Positions 33,396-41,428 of a DNA stretch of 64,000 nucleotides are shown here, piece by piece. The stretch lies in NCBI GenBank assembly GCA_001464425.1, contig LNEK01000012.1:117467-181466 (forward strand), written 5' to 3'. Origin of the DNA: Alphaproteobacteria bacterium Ga0077535. GTDB taxonomy: Bacteria; Pseudomonadota; Alphaproteobacteria; Caulobacterales; Aquidulcibacteraceae. The stretch's first letter is position 1. Every line of letters begins with the position of its first letter. The translations under genes were made by a program, and so were the position numbers. The notes beneath the pieces were generated by a model. The model saw only the letters and a program-made list of their open reading frames with translations, made no database searches and was not told where the DNA came from.

Positions 33396-34184
33396 ATGCA
33401 AACCGCTTCATTGTCGATTGTCGGCACCGGTATTGGCCTTGCAGGTCAGCTCACGGCCGAGGCCGCCAGCGCCATCAAGAGCGCCGACATTGTCCTCAGC
33501 CTCATGGGCGATCCGATCGCTGAAGCTTGGCTGCGAACGCTCAACGCCAATCTAGAGCCGCTTGAGCCGTGTTATCAGCAGGCAGGCTCGCGCCCGCGCG
33601 CTTATGAGGCGATGGTCGAAAAGATGCTGGCCGGCCTGCGCGCGGGCAAGCGCGTGTGCGCGGCGTTCTACGGTCATCCAGGCGTCTTCGTGAGCCCGTC
33701 GCACGAAGCCATCAGGCGCGCCCGCGCGGAAGGTTATGATGCGGTGATGTTGCCGGGCATTTCGGCCGAAGACATGCTGGTGGCGGATCTGGGCGTCGAT
33801 CCCGGCGCGTGGGGCATGCAGAGCTACGAAGCGCGTGATTTTTTCATCAGTGCGCGGCCGGTCGATCCCTGCGCTGCTCTGGTGCTCTGGCAGATCGGCG
33901 TCTTGGGCGACGGCGCCTATACTGAATTTACGTCGCGGCCAGCGGCGCTGACAGCGCTCGCCGACGTGCTGCAAGAAACCTATCCCGCCGATCACGAGGT
34001 TATCGTGTACGTCGCGGCGACCTTGCCGACAGCGGCGCCGCAGATCCAGAGCGTGACGCTGGCGACGCTGCATCAGGCGGATGTCGATCAAACCTCGACA
34101 CTCTATGTGCCGCCGCTGCGCGCGCCGCTTCCATCTCCTGCGCGCATCGCGCTCCTGGAGCGGCATCTGAGCGGGGCAGGGTGA
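33396..34184 (+). CDS. Borosin-type peptide backbone alpha-N-methyltransferase
   Basis: A 262-residue SAM-dependent enzyme of the tetrapyrrole-methylase fold, the fold used by OphMA and SonM to methylate peptide backbone nitrogens. Residues: SLSIVGTGIGLAGQLT at 5-20; Y60, R66 and Y70, whose 6/4 spacing equals that of the OphMA catalytic Tyr/Arg/Tyr; Y92 with GHPGVF at 93-98; LPGISAED at 119-126; and a QSYEARDFF segment. AGGAG precedes the ATG. It is a stand-alone enzyme with the precursor encoded separately, so a split borosin. The peptide substrate is almost certainly the 33082 product. Confidence 0.88.
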   Translation: MQTASLSIVGTGIGLAGQLTAEAASAIKSADIVLSLMGDPIAEAWLRTLNANLEPLEPCYQQAGSRPRAYEAMVEKMLAGLRAGKRVCAAFYGHPGVFVSPSHEAIRRARAEGYDAVMLPGISAEDMLVADLGVDPGAWGMQSYEARDFFISARPVDPCAALVLWQIGVLGDGAYTEFTSRPAALTALADVLQETYPADHEVIVYVAATLPTAAPQIQSVTLATLHQADVDQTSTLYVPPLRAPLPSPARIALLERHLSGAG

Positions 34185-34218
34185 GCGGCGCACTTTTTTG
34201 GTCGCTTTCCGGCGATTT

Positions 34219-34261
34219 ATACGGTCCAGCGCATAAACCCATTTTATACGCTGGACCGTAT
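34219..34261. terminator. Bidirectional hairpin between methyltransferase and minus-strand gene
   Basis: A perfect 13-bp inverted repeat (ATACGGTCCAGCG at 34219 and its complement ending 34261), extended inside by ATAAA/TTTAT. It lies between convergent genes, as expected for a two-way terminator. Confidence 0.65.
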
Positions 34262-34290
34262 TGGACCCTTCGGTCCTCTGCGCGCCAAAT

Positions 34291-34704
34291 TCAACGTCGC
34301 TTGCGATGGTCGCGTTCGCCGCCGCTCGTCCCCGATGGGATGGGATGGCGATCTAATTCATAAGAGATGACGGCGCTTCGGGCTTCCGACTTTACCTCGG
34401 CCGAACAATTGCTGTTGGCGAAGGCGACGATGAGTTCGCGCGCGCGCTGTTCATTGGCGCCCCAGCCAGTCTGGGTGTCATAAAGATTGGCGAATGCGGT
34501 CCAGGCCATCATCGTCTCGCCAAGCGAGGGACTGTCGAAGAGCTCAATGAAGCGCGGCTGAAAAATGCCGAGGCGGGCGCTTAAGGTGCCGACGTCGGCC
34601 GACGCCAACTCACTAAAGAAGGCGCTCCAGGCCTGATCGGCGCGTGCGCACATATCAGCGATGGCGGTGTCACCACGTCCCAGCCGTTCAAGCAATTCAT
34701 GCAT
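34291..34704 (-). CDS. Hypothetical protein
   Basis: A 137-residue acidic helical protein starting MHELLERLGRGDTAI, with a basic tail (GGERDHRKRR). No motif, signal or membrane segment. It is convergent with the borosin operon, separated by the hairpin at 34219-34261, and so probably unrelated to it. The 266-bp gap on its upstream side (34705-34970) shows no other gene. Unrecognised; could be a small regulatory or accessory-island protein. Confidence 0.55.
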   Translation of the reverse strand: MHELLERLGRGDTAIADMCARADQAWSAFFSELASADVGTLSARLGIFQPRFIELFDSPSLGETMMAWTAFANLYDTQTGWGANEQRARELIVAFANSNCSAEVKSEARSAVISYELDRHPIPSGTSGGERDHRKRR

Positions 34705-34970
34705 GATCCACGCAAACTCCGTGTTTTAGTTCTGCCGCCACGTCGCCTGCCTGGTCAAAGCGCCGAACCACAGCGTAGGTCGTGAGTTTTGCATTGTTGG
34801 AGCGATCGGAAAACCAATTTTCATTGCGTGCAGAATGTATGTTCACGCGTTAAGGCCTTATCGCGCAGGCGCGAGTTCCTGCCTTTGTCGGGCGAGCGAC
34901 GCTGAGGGTCGAGTTCAGGCGAGGCGCACGCGGCGGGGAGGGACGTCGCCTCGCGGCGTGCAGACCGTCG

Positions 34971-35384
34971 TCATTTCAAGCTGCGATAGGGATTGACGAT
35001 CGAGAGCGTTTCGAACTTCTGCCCGTGCTGCATGTCTTCGCTCCAAAGTGTGTCGCAACCTGCTTCAAGTGCGGCCGCCACAATCGAAGCGTCGTAAATG
35101 CTGATCTGGCTCATTTCGCTCAGCCGCATTGCTGTAGCTTGCGCTTGCACGCTTAACGGCACAATTTCGCAGGCGCTTTTCACCGCCGCGATCACCTCGC
35201 GCGTCTCCTCCCAAGACAGGGCGAGTTTGCGGCGCGCCACGGATACGTATTCATTGAGGACTTGCACGCTGAGTACGCCGCCGGCGGCGAGTATCTCCTC
35301 TGAGCGATCGGCTTTTCTGATGTCTCCTGAGGCGAGGTAGATAATGATGTTGGTGTCAATGAACGGACGCTTAGCGACGCTCAT
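34971..35384 (-). CDS. vapC: VapC-type PIN-domain ribonuclease toxin
   Basis: A 137-residue PIN protein. Acidic residues for metal binding are present: D9 in FIDTNIII, the Glu in VLNEYV near 45, the Asp in SIYDASIVAAA near 97 and the later Asp in WSEDMQHG. VapC toxins cleave RNA, often initiator tRNA, and are held by the VapB partner, here the AbrB-like gene just upstream with a 14-bp overlap. A broken copy of this gene's 3' end occurs at 37486-37623. Confidence 0.92.
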   Translation of the reverse strand: MSVAKRPFIDTNIIIYLASGDIRKADRSEEILAAGGVLSVQVLNEYVSVARRKLALSWEETREVIAAVKSACEIVPLSVQAQATAMRLSEMSQISIYDASIVAAALEAGCDTLWSEDMQHGQKFETLSIVNPYRSLK

Positions 35385-35604
35385 TGGCTTCCAACCGATC
35401 GAATTTGAAATCCTCGGGCAGTTTGCCGCGAAGCTTTCTCAAGCGGGCCAACAATTGCGCGCTGGAGGGTTTGGCTTCGATCTCAAAGGAACGGGCGCCC
35501 GTGATCTCGACTTGAATGTCGTCGCCTTCACGCAGCTTGAGCGCGTCAACGATCGATTGGGGGAGGCGAATGGCAAGCGAATTGCCCCATTTGGCGACAA
35601 GCAT
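35371..35604 (-). CDS. vapB: VapB-type antitoxin with AbrB/SpoVT fold
   Basis: A 77-residue protein. Residues 1-45 form an AbrB swapped-hairpin DNA-binding domain (VAKWGNSLAIRLPQSIVDAL, then GDDIQVEI). The C-terminal part (ARLRKLRGKLPEDFKFDR) is the toxin-binding tail. It overlaps vapC and should repress its own operon through the inverted repeat at 35624-35649. Confidence 0.92.
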   Translation of the reverse strand: MLVAKWGNSLAIRLPQSIVDALKLREGDDIQVEITGARSFEIEAKPSSAQLLARLRKLRGKLPEDFKFDRLEANERR

Positions 35605-35623
35605 ATGATGGCCTCCAGGTGAG

Positions 35624-35649
35624 GATATACATGTCGCTCAATGTATATC
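35624..35649. promoter_or_regulatory. vapBC operator inverted repeat
   Basis: GATATACAT (35624-35632) and ATGTATATC (35641-35649) are perfect 9-bp arms with an 8-nt spacer, 20 bp before the vapB start. Position and symmetry fit an AbrB-type autorepression site. Confidence 0.75.
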
Positions 35650-36053
35650 TTAAAAGGTTGGATTGCAAGGCGGCCAGCCCCTTGGCGTCTTGGACGTGTC
35701 CATGAAAGCCTGCCGGGCGCGATCAAATATCTTCGCGCGTGCGGACGCAAAAGCGGTTCCCCATTCTTTGTGCCTGCGCGATCAAGCGACGATTGGAACC
35801 CGCGCAGAGAAGGAGGAGCGACTGCGGGGCCGCATCAGGCTGAGATGCGGTGAATAGGGGGTCTAATCTCCGCAGAATTTGCGGAGTTTGCGGCGAGCGA
35901 CACCGATCGGACGGCCTCGCGGGTTGCTGAGCGTTTGGGGCTCACGCGCGTTCTGAGGGGCGGGTCGCCTGAAGCGCGCGCGCTTCGGACGCGTGCAAGC
36001 GCGACAACGGGCGTTCATTGGTCGAGCTCGATGAGCGAACGCATCGCATCGAA
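35650..36053. other. Intergenic region between vapBC and mobile mystery gene pair
   Basis: No convincing gene. It includes a roughly 30-bp stretch from 35711 (TGCCGGGCGCGATCAAAT, then TCGCGCG) nearly identical to the end of parE and its flank at 55950, so it may be the remnant tail of a second parE. The remainder has frames but none with family features. Confidence 0.45.
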
Positions 36054-36069
36054 TTAGGGTAAAACCTAA
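36054..36069. promoter_or_regulatory. Operator copy 1 before mobile mystery protein A
   Basis: TTAGG-N6-CCTAA, a perfect 5-bp inverted repeat with 6-nt spacer in an AT-rich promoter region. A second copy with the same spacing is at 36118-36133. Confidence 0.65.
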
Positions 36070-36117
36070 CATTTAATAAGAAGTATTTTGCTATAGCCTT
36101 TTTATGGATGCGTGATA

Positions 36118-36133
36118 TTAGGTTACACCCTAT
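36118..36133. promoter_or_regulatory. Operator copy 2 overlapping the mobile mystery A start
   Basis: TTAGG-N6-CCTAT repeats the upstream site with the same spacer and runs onto the ATG at 36132. Binding by the XRE protein would block transcription or translation start. Confidence 0.6.
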
Positions 36134-36596
36134 GGACCACCGTCGCCTTGCCCGCCGCCGTCTCGACGAACGTCTGGCCGCCTTCGCCGCGTTCGGGCCT
36201 GCTCCAGCAGGCGGCTGGGTCCGCGCCATACGCGACGCCCTGGGCCTCCAACTCAGTCAACTTGCCGAGCGTCTCGGCGTGCGGCCGCCCAGTGTCACTG
36301 AGCTTGAGCGCAATGAAGCCGAAGAGCGCATCACGCTCGCCACGTTGCGGCGAGCGGCAGAAGCGCTCGACTGCACCTTGGTCTACGCGATCGTGCCCAA
36401 GCGGCCGCTCGAAGCCATGGTGCAAGACGCTGCCGCTGCTGCTGCACGGCGCGAACTCAACGCGGTGCTGCACACTATGGGCCTTGAAGACCAGACGCCG
36501 CGCACTGTCGATCGCAAAGAGATGATCGATGCGCTCGCCGCGCAGATTGCGGAAGCGGGCGGACGCAGGTTGTGGGGCGACGCTGTCAAACCATGA
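36132..36596 (+). CDS. Mobile mystery protein A (XRE-type HTH)
   Basis: A 154-residue DNA-binding protein starting MDHRRLARRRLDERLAAF. The helix-turn-helix is clear: VRAIRDALGLQLSQLAERLG, RPPSVTELERNEA, then LATLRRAAEALDCTLVYAIV. The ATG at 36132 is chosen because it lies after the paired operators; the longer frame would run through them. The family always pairs with a Fic protein (mobile mystery B), as here with a 4-bp overlap, and behaves like an antitoxin/regulator of a mobile module. Confidence 0.85.
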   Translation: MDHRRLARRRLDERLAAFAAFGPAPAGGWVRAIRDALGLQLSQLAERLGVRPPSVTELERNEAEERITLATLRRAAEALDCTLVYAIVPKRPLEAMVQDAAAAAARRELNAVLHTMGLEDQTPRTVDRKEMIDALAAQIAEAGGRRLWGDAVKP

Positions 36597-37186
36597 GTGG
36601 CGATGACGATCTCTTCGCCGCCGATGACGCGGCCACGCCACTGACGCCAGAAGAGCGGCGCGATCTCATCCCCACCTACGTGGCGCTGAGAAGCGAACTG
36701 AACGAAGTGGAAGCGCTCAACGTCGCCGCCGGCGAGCGTTGGGCGCTTTCGCGCAAGCGTGATGTGCTCGACGAAGTCTTTCTGCAGCGCCTGCATTTAC
36801 GAATGTTCGGCGATGTTTGGCGCTGGGCGGGCAAATATAGGTCGAGCGAACGCAACATCGGGATTGCGCCTTACATGGTCCCGGTGACCATGCGCCAAGT
36901 CATAGACGACGCCAAATACTGGGTCGAACAAAAATCATGGCCGCCAGATGAGCTCGCGGTTCGCTTTGCCCATAAGCTCGTCTGCGTCCACCCGTTTGCG
37001 AACGGCAACGGCCGCTGGTCGCGTCTCGCCGGCGATCTCCTGGTGACGCAAATAGGCGGGCGGCGTTTCACCTGGGGCAGCGCCAGCATAGTCTCGATCT
37101 CCGACACACGCCGTGCGTATATTGATGCACTCAAGAAAGCTGACAGCGGCGATATCGCACCGTTGCTCGCGTTCGCTCGCAGCTGA
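36593..37186 (+). CDS. Mobile mystery protein B (Fic-domain protein)
   Basis: A 197-residue Fic/DOC protein starting at the ATGA overlap with its partner. The Fic motif is VHPFANGNGRWSR near residue 137; the acidic residue of HPFx[D/E]GNGR is Asn here, which may alter metal binding and hence AMP transfer. DVWRWAGKYRSSE upstream is the usual Fic flap region. Fic proteins modify target hydroxyls with nucleotide groups. As toxin-like partner of the XRE protein it probably forms a toxin-antitoxin-like module. Confidence 0.88.
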   Translation: MSGDDDLFAADDAATPLTPEERRDLIPTYVALRSELNEVEALNVAAGERWALSRKRDVLDEVFLQRLHLRMFGDVWRWAGKYRSSERNIGIAPYMVPVTMRQVIDDAKYWVEQKSWPPDELAVRFAHKLVCVHPFANGNGRWSRLAGDLLVTQIGGRRFTWGSASIVSISDTRRAYIDALKKADSGDIAPLLAFARS

Positions 37187-37485
37187 TTGTCCTAAGGGCG
37201 ACCGGCGTGCACGGGTGAGGCGTCTTTCGCGAGATACCGGTAACGGGTGATAATCTGCGTCCTCCGGCCTCGGGGAGAAGAGGACGTCAACACGCTGGCG
37301 CCCAAGCGATAAAAGCTGATGCTCAACAAAATGGATAACCGCTCGCATCTGACATTGAGCCAACCGCCAGCGCCGGGGCGCGCAAGCGCGCAGCTCGTGC
37401 TGCGGCCACCGCCCTCATCGCGCTTGGGAGGCCGTGTTTCACCAGGCCGCAAATGTCGCGAAGCGTTATGTCTGGAGGTGCGGCG

Positions 37486-37623
37486 TCGATAGGGATTGAC
37501 GATCGAAAGCGCCGCAAACTTCTGTCCATGCTGCATGGCTTCGCTGAGGATCGTGTCGCAACCTGCTTCAAGCGCGACCGCCTCAATGGCGGCGTCGTAG
37601 ATGCTAAGCTGGCTCACTTCGCT
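37486..37623 (-). pseudogene. Remnant of a vapC gene (3' part)
   Basis: About 46 codons whose translation (SQLSIYDAAIEAVALEAG, ILSEAMQHGQKF, LSIVNPYR) closely match the last third of the intact VapC at 34971. The final acidic residue is changed (SEA for SED), there is no start and no 5' half. It shows that a second vapBC copy existed here and decayed, leaving only its 3' end. Confidence 0.8.
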
Positions 37624-38207
37624 TGTGAGGTGGGATGGCAAGGCGGCCAAACCCAGGGTTCGCCCAGCCGTGTGTGAAACGCGCGCTTCGGCGCGCGACT
37701 TGTCCGCCCTGATCGCGCACGCCCCCTCCCACCAGCTCACGCGATCAGAGGCCTTATAGAGCGCGCCCGCATCTTCACGCCCGGCAACTGCCGTTATCGG
37801 GCGGGCCTCGCAAGACAGTCCGGCTGTTTGGCGATCAAGAACGGTCATTCGCTAGGTCGTGACAGAAGGGCAGAGATTGTTTGGGTTTCTAGGACGCCCG
37901 CCCACGCGCAAACCTGTCCGCCCCGCTGAGGGCGGGTGTCGTAGAAAGCTCAATGGCTGACCCGCGGGATGCAGCGCTGAGTGCTATGGGGATTTGAGCG
38001 CGAGCCTTGGTGTCGGCGGTGACGCGAAAACCGGTTGAGTGACGCTGTGCACGCGCGCTGTTCGACGCAATCGCGCGAAGATCATCATTGTAGGGGGACG
38101 CGGGCGCGGATTGTGGCGCGCGGCCGTATGCACAAAGCGTGCGCGTGCTTCGCACGAATGTCGCGCGCTTTTTAAATGCCAATGATGCCGGTGAATTGCT
38201 GCCATGC
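37624..38207. other. Gene-poor stretch left of the IS91-type element
   Basis: No intact gene seen. It contains the 95-bp dispersed repeat at 37785-37879 and a short hairpin (CCGCCC/GGGCGG near 37918-37935). The right part probably includes one end of the IS91-family element, which carries no inverted repeats and so cannot be delimited by eye. Confidence 0.45.
37785..37879. repeat. 95-bp dispersed repeat, copy 1
   Basis: About 90 percent identical by eye to 56713-56806 in the same orientation; shared blocks include ATCGGGCGGGCCTCGCAAGA and AGTCCGGCTGTTTGGCGAT. Both copies sit near toxin-antitoxin genes. Minus-strand frames in both read MTVL[DN]RQTAGLSCEARP. Confidence 0.8.
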
Positions 38208-39392
38208 TCATGATGTGTCGCACCACAGAGGTGAAGCTGCGCGGCGTTGCGGCGCGCGCTCGAAGGCTTCGACCAAGATGAGACGGCCGCCACAGCATGG
38301 GCACGGCTTCGGCGCTGGCGCTGCTTCAGGCTCGATAGGCGACGGTGCTGGCGGCGCAGCGTCAAGCAAACGCCGCGCGAGGGCGATGTTGTCGGCGCGT
38401 GCGGCATTGGCGAAGAGCCCGTAATGTCGAATGCGATGAAAGCCGTCGGGCAGAACGTGCAGCAGGAAACGTCGGATAAATTCGTCGCCGTCGAGCGTCA
38501 TCAGTCCATAGCGGTCCTGGCCCTCACGCCGATAATCCTTCCATTTGAAAGTGACGCGGCCCGCTTCGAAGGCGACGAGCCGGCTGTTGGCGATGGCGAC
38601 GCGATGGGTATAGCGCGCAAGATACGACAACACTTGCTCAGGCCCAGAGAACGGGCGCTTGGCGTAGACCACCCAATCGCTGCGATGGAGCGGCCTCAAG
38701 AAGGAGCGAAACGCATTGATATCGCTCAAGTCAGCGTGATCGCCGAAGAAGCGGAGCACGCCGTCGCTGTGCGCGGCGACAAGGCGCTCAAGCATCAAGC
38801 GCCGAAACAGCCGCGAGAGCACGCGCACCGGCAGAAAGAAATCACGCTGGCATGGGATCCATCGTTCGCCGTCGGGCGACACGCCGCCACCCGGCACGAT
38901 GCAATGCACGTGCGGATGATGCGTGAGCGCCGAGCCCCAGGTGTGCAGCACCATGGTGACGCCGATCTTAGCGCCCAAATGTTTGGGATCTGCGGCGATG
39001 GTAAGCAGCGCTTCGGAGGCGGCCTTGAACAGCGCGTTATAGATCACCGCTTTGTTGGTATAGGCGATGTCGGCGATCGGCGCCGGCAGTGTGAAGACGA
39101 CATGATAGTAAGCGACGGGCAGAAGCTCGGCGCGGCGCGCTTCCAGCCAATCGTACGCCGAGGCCGCCTGACATTTGGGGCAGTGGCGGTTGCGGCATGA
39201 ATTGTACGCCACATCGATATGCGCGCAGTCCTCGCATCGGCTGACATGGCCGCCGAGGGCTGCCGTGCGACAGGTCTCGATTGCCGACATGACGCGCAAC
39301 TGACCGAGGCTGAGATGCCCAGCTTTACGCGCGCGATAAGTCGGCCCGAGGGCGCGGAAGATGTCCGCGACCTCCAGGTCTGAGCGTGGCAC
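38208..39392 (-). CDS. IS91-family transposase (HUH, Y1/Y2 type)
   Basis: A 394-residue transposase. An N-terminal zinc-binding region (CEDCAHIDVAY, CRNRHCPKCQ) is followed by the HUH motif HHPHVHCIVPGGG near 165 and the tyrosine helix LSYLARYTHRVAIAN near 265. A late CPCCGG cysteine pair is also present. IS91 elements move by rolling-circle transfer. Full length and apparently intact. The companion integrase gene lies 6 bp upstream on the same strand. Confidence 0.92.
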   Translation of the reverse strand: MPRSDLEVADIFRALGPTYRARKAGHLSLGQLRVMSAIETCRTAALGGHVSRCEDCAHIDVAYNSCRNRHCPKCQAASAYDWLEARRAELLPVAYYHVVFTLPAPIADIAYTNKAVIYNALFKAASEALLTIAADPKHLGAKIGVTMVLHTWGSALTHHPHVHCIVPGGGVSPDGERWIPCQRDFFLPVRVLSRLFRRLMLERLVAAHSDGVLRFFGDHADLSDINAFRSFLRPLHRSDWVVYAKRPFSGPEQVLSYLARYTHRVAIANSRLVAFEAGRVTFKWKDYRREGQDRYGLMTLDGDEFIRRFLLHVLPDGFHRIRHYGLFANAARADNIALARRLLDAAPPAPSPIEPEAAPAPKPCPCCGGRLILVEAFERAPQRRAASPLWCDTS

Positions 39393-39398
39393 GCGAGA

Positions 39399-40214
39399 TC
39401 AAGGCGGCGTGTCGAGTGGTGGCAGGCTGTCGTATGGGCTTTGTGCTGCTTGCATCAATTTTGGCGACACCTGTGTGTAGATCGACGTGGTCTCTAACTT
39501 GGAGTGGCCGAGCATGACTTGGATGACGCGGACATCGACGCCTGCATCAAGCAGATGCGTGGCGAACGAGTGCCTGAGCGGACGCGACAGCTGGCGCGGA
39601 CTGATCGGATTGAGAACGCCGCTGCGACTCGGGAAGAGCCAAACCTTGGGTCGCTCCGCGAGCCACCATGCGCGCAGCGTCGCCAAGAGCTGCGGGGACA
39701 ATTTGGCTTTACGATCTTTGCGCCCTTTGCCCTGCTCAATGGCGATCGTCATGGCGCTGCTGTCGATATTGGAAACTTTGAGGGAAGCGGTCTCGGAAGC
39801 GCGAAGGCCCGCGCCGTATGTCACGCTGATGGCTGTGCGATATTTGAGGCCAGGCGCTGCGGTGATGATGCGCGCCACCTCCTCAGGCGTGAGGACGGCA
39901 GGAAGGGCGCGGCGCTCCTTCAGGATCGGCACGCGGTCAATCTCGGCGCTAGCGCCGAGCGTCACCCGCAAGAAGAAGCGCAGGCCACTCGCGTGACGAT
40001 TGATCGAGCCGATGCTGAGACCTCGCCGCTGCAAATGGAGCAGGAAGGAGCGCGCATCTTCAGCTGTCAGCTCATCGGGCCTGCGCCGAAGATGGCTGCA
40101 ACACGCGCGGACCGCACGGATGTAGGTCTTCTGCGAAGCGCTGTTGAGGCCTCGAAGCGTCATGTCTTCGATCATGCGCTGGCGGAGAGGATGGATCTGA
40201 GGCGCGTCGGCCAT
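39399..40214 (-). CDS. IS91-associated tyrosine recombinase, internally deleted
   Basis: A 271-residue integrase. The SAM-like N-terminal domain (MTLRGLNSASQKTYIRAVRA) is intact. The catalytic part has Arg I in TYGAGLRASETASL, then jumps from NPISPRQLSRP straight to LRHSFATHLLDAG. Family members normally have about 25 residues between these, including the His of HxLRH; here that His is replaced (RPLRH). The second-box Arg, GHSK and Tyr in TSIYTQV remain. An in-frame deletion has therefore removed part of the active site, and the enzyme is probably inactive. The transposase alone may suffice for movement. Confidence 0.85.
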   Translation of the reverse strand: MADAPQIHPLRQRMIEDMTLRGLNSASQKTYIRAVRACCSHLRRRPDELTAEDARSFLLHLQRRGLSIGSINRHASGLRFFLRVTLGASAEIDRVPILKERRALPAVLTPEEVARIITAAPGLKYRTAISVTYGAGLRASETASLKVSNIDSSAMTIAIEQGKGRKDRKAKLSPQLLATLRAWWLAERPKVWLFPSRSGVLNPISPRQLSRPLRHSFATHLLDAGVDVRVIQVMLGHSKLETTSIYTQVSPKLMQAAQSPYDSLPPLDTPP

Positions 40215-40587
40215 GGCTGGGTCTCCCGTCTGGGCTCGACCCGGCCCATCCAGGCGCAGCCCTCAGACAGGAGGCGATGACGCTGGCGCAAGCGCTCGCA
40301 GAATCTGCGTCCCGCGCGAGCGGGTTAGTCCATTGGCCCTAATCAGCCGTTGGTGGCAGCGCTGTGGCAATGAGCGGATCGCGGGTGAATGGATCAGTGA
40401 TCCAAAAACTTCGATGCCTTCATCGCATTCCGCTCCTCCCAGCCTGGGAAAATCGAGGCGAAATTTCCAGCTTATTTCGAGGGCCCTGTCAGAGAACGGA
40501 TCAGGTCAAGTTGGTCCGGGGCGATCGTCTCGCCGTAAATTAGCCAAGGCATTTTCTGCCGATAGGAACGCCGAGAATGGTTGAGCC
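40215..40587. other. Intergenic region right of the IS91-type element
   Basis: No gene supported. It holds the integrase promoter (minus), probably the right element end, and the promoter of the YdeI-like gene. Nothing else recognised. Confidence 0.4.
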
Positions 40588-41112
40588 ATGAGTGCATTCC
40601 CGTATCAGTTTGAGGGCCGCATCGAGCGCTACGCTTTCGAGACCTACGCTTACACCGTTATCTATTTGCCACAGTCGCTGGCGGCGCGACCTCCGTTCAG
40701 GGACAAGCCGCGCCTGCGCATTGTGGGCGAGGTTGCCGAAAATCCTGTCGCGGGCGCTTGGCAGCCCGGCCGCGGAGGGCGTCGGTACTTCCTGCTATCG
40801 AAGCGGTTCCTGAAGGGGGCCGATCTGTCGCCAGGCGATCTCGTTGAGATGCGCTTTGGGCTCGACGATCCAAATGCCGTGACGATGCCCCCGGCGATCG
40901 CCGTGGCGCTCCAGCGCAACAAGGCATTCGCCAAGGCTTGGGCTACGCTGACGCCAGGCGCGCAGCGTGCTTTCGCTCACCGTGTATCGAGCGCCAAGAC
41001 AGCGCCGACGGAGCAACGGCGCTTAGCGGAAATGATTGAGATGGTCCTTACGGGCGTGAGGCCCGGCGCGCCGACCAAAGCGCGACGGTCCGCTAAGCGA
41101 ACGGGTGGCTAA
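40588..41112 (+). CDS. DUF1905 / YdeI-OmpD-associated family protein
   Basis: A 174-residue protein. The first 90 residues are a DUF1905 barrel (FEGRIERYAFETYAYTVIYL, GRRYFLLSKRFLKGADLSPG, then DLVEMRFG). The second part (PPAIAVALQRNKAFAKAWAT, LTPGAQRAFAHRVSSAKTA) is the helical YdeI/OmpD-associated domain. Such proteins are linked to bacteriocin protection or stress tolerance, but the mechanism is unknown. It is the first non-mobile-looking gene right of the IS element. Confidence 0.82.
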   Translation: MSAFPYQFEGRIERYAFETYAYTVIYLPQSLAARPPFRDKPRLRIVGEVAENPVAGAWQPGRGGRRYFLLSKRFLKGADLSPGDLVEMRFGLDDPNAVTMPPAIAVALQRNKAFAKAWATLTPGAQRAFAHRVSSAKTAPTEQRRLAEMIEMVLTGVRPGAPTKARRSAKRTGG

Positions 41113-41428
41113 ACCCGGTTTAGAGCGGACCAGCGAGGCAGACCCACTGACTGAATTAGATCGACTGCGCCGCCGGCGCATTCTTGGCGATCGGGTCGCG
41201 CTTGGCCCTTTGCTGCCGATCGGCGACGATCACACTTGTGTCTGTTGGGCATTCGAACACGAGAACCCGTTTCGAGGTGCGCGTTTCTCGACCGGCGCAC
41301 GAGCGGTCGAAACTCGAAGAAGATTCTAGTCGACACCGGAAGTTCGACGAAGCGGGGTGTTGGCGGGCAATGCTTGCCTTCTTGGACACGAAGGGATCCC
41401 GCTGCTAACAGCAACGGGGCTAGTGACC
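41113..41428. other. Intergenic region
   Basis: No gene supported. A plus-strand frame runs from 41357 into the hydrolase gene, but its first 24 codons read unlike protein. Nothing else recognised. Confidence 0.4.

Larger units (their letters stand above)
38208..40214 (-). mobile_element. IS91-family insertion element (minimal extent)
   Basis: Covers the integrase-like and transposase genes. True ends (oriIS and terIS) are not identified because the family has no terminal inverted repeats and no target duplication; they should lie somewhere in 37900-38207 and 40215-40587. Confidence 0.8.

Noticed and set aside
37192..37848. 218-residue minus-strand frame as a whole gene
   Set aside because: Only its middle part (37486-37623) resembles VapC and the start lies in the 95-bp repeat; better read as a pseudogene fragment plus unrelated DNA.
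34219..37880. Toxin-antitoxin cassettes as a chromosomal integron
   Set aside because: No integron integrase and no regular attC-like sites between the genes; the genes also lie on both strands. The shared repeats need another explanation.
38247..39200. 317-residue plus-strand frame
   Set aside because: Antisense to the IS91 transposase, which has clear HUH and Tyr motifs.
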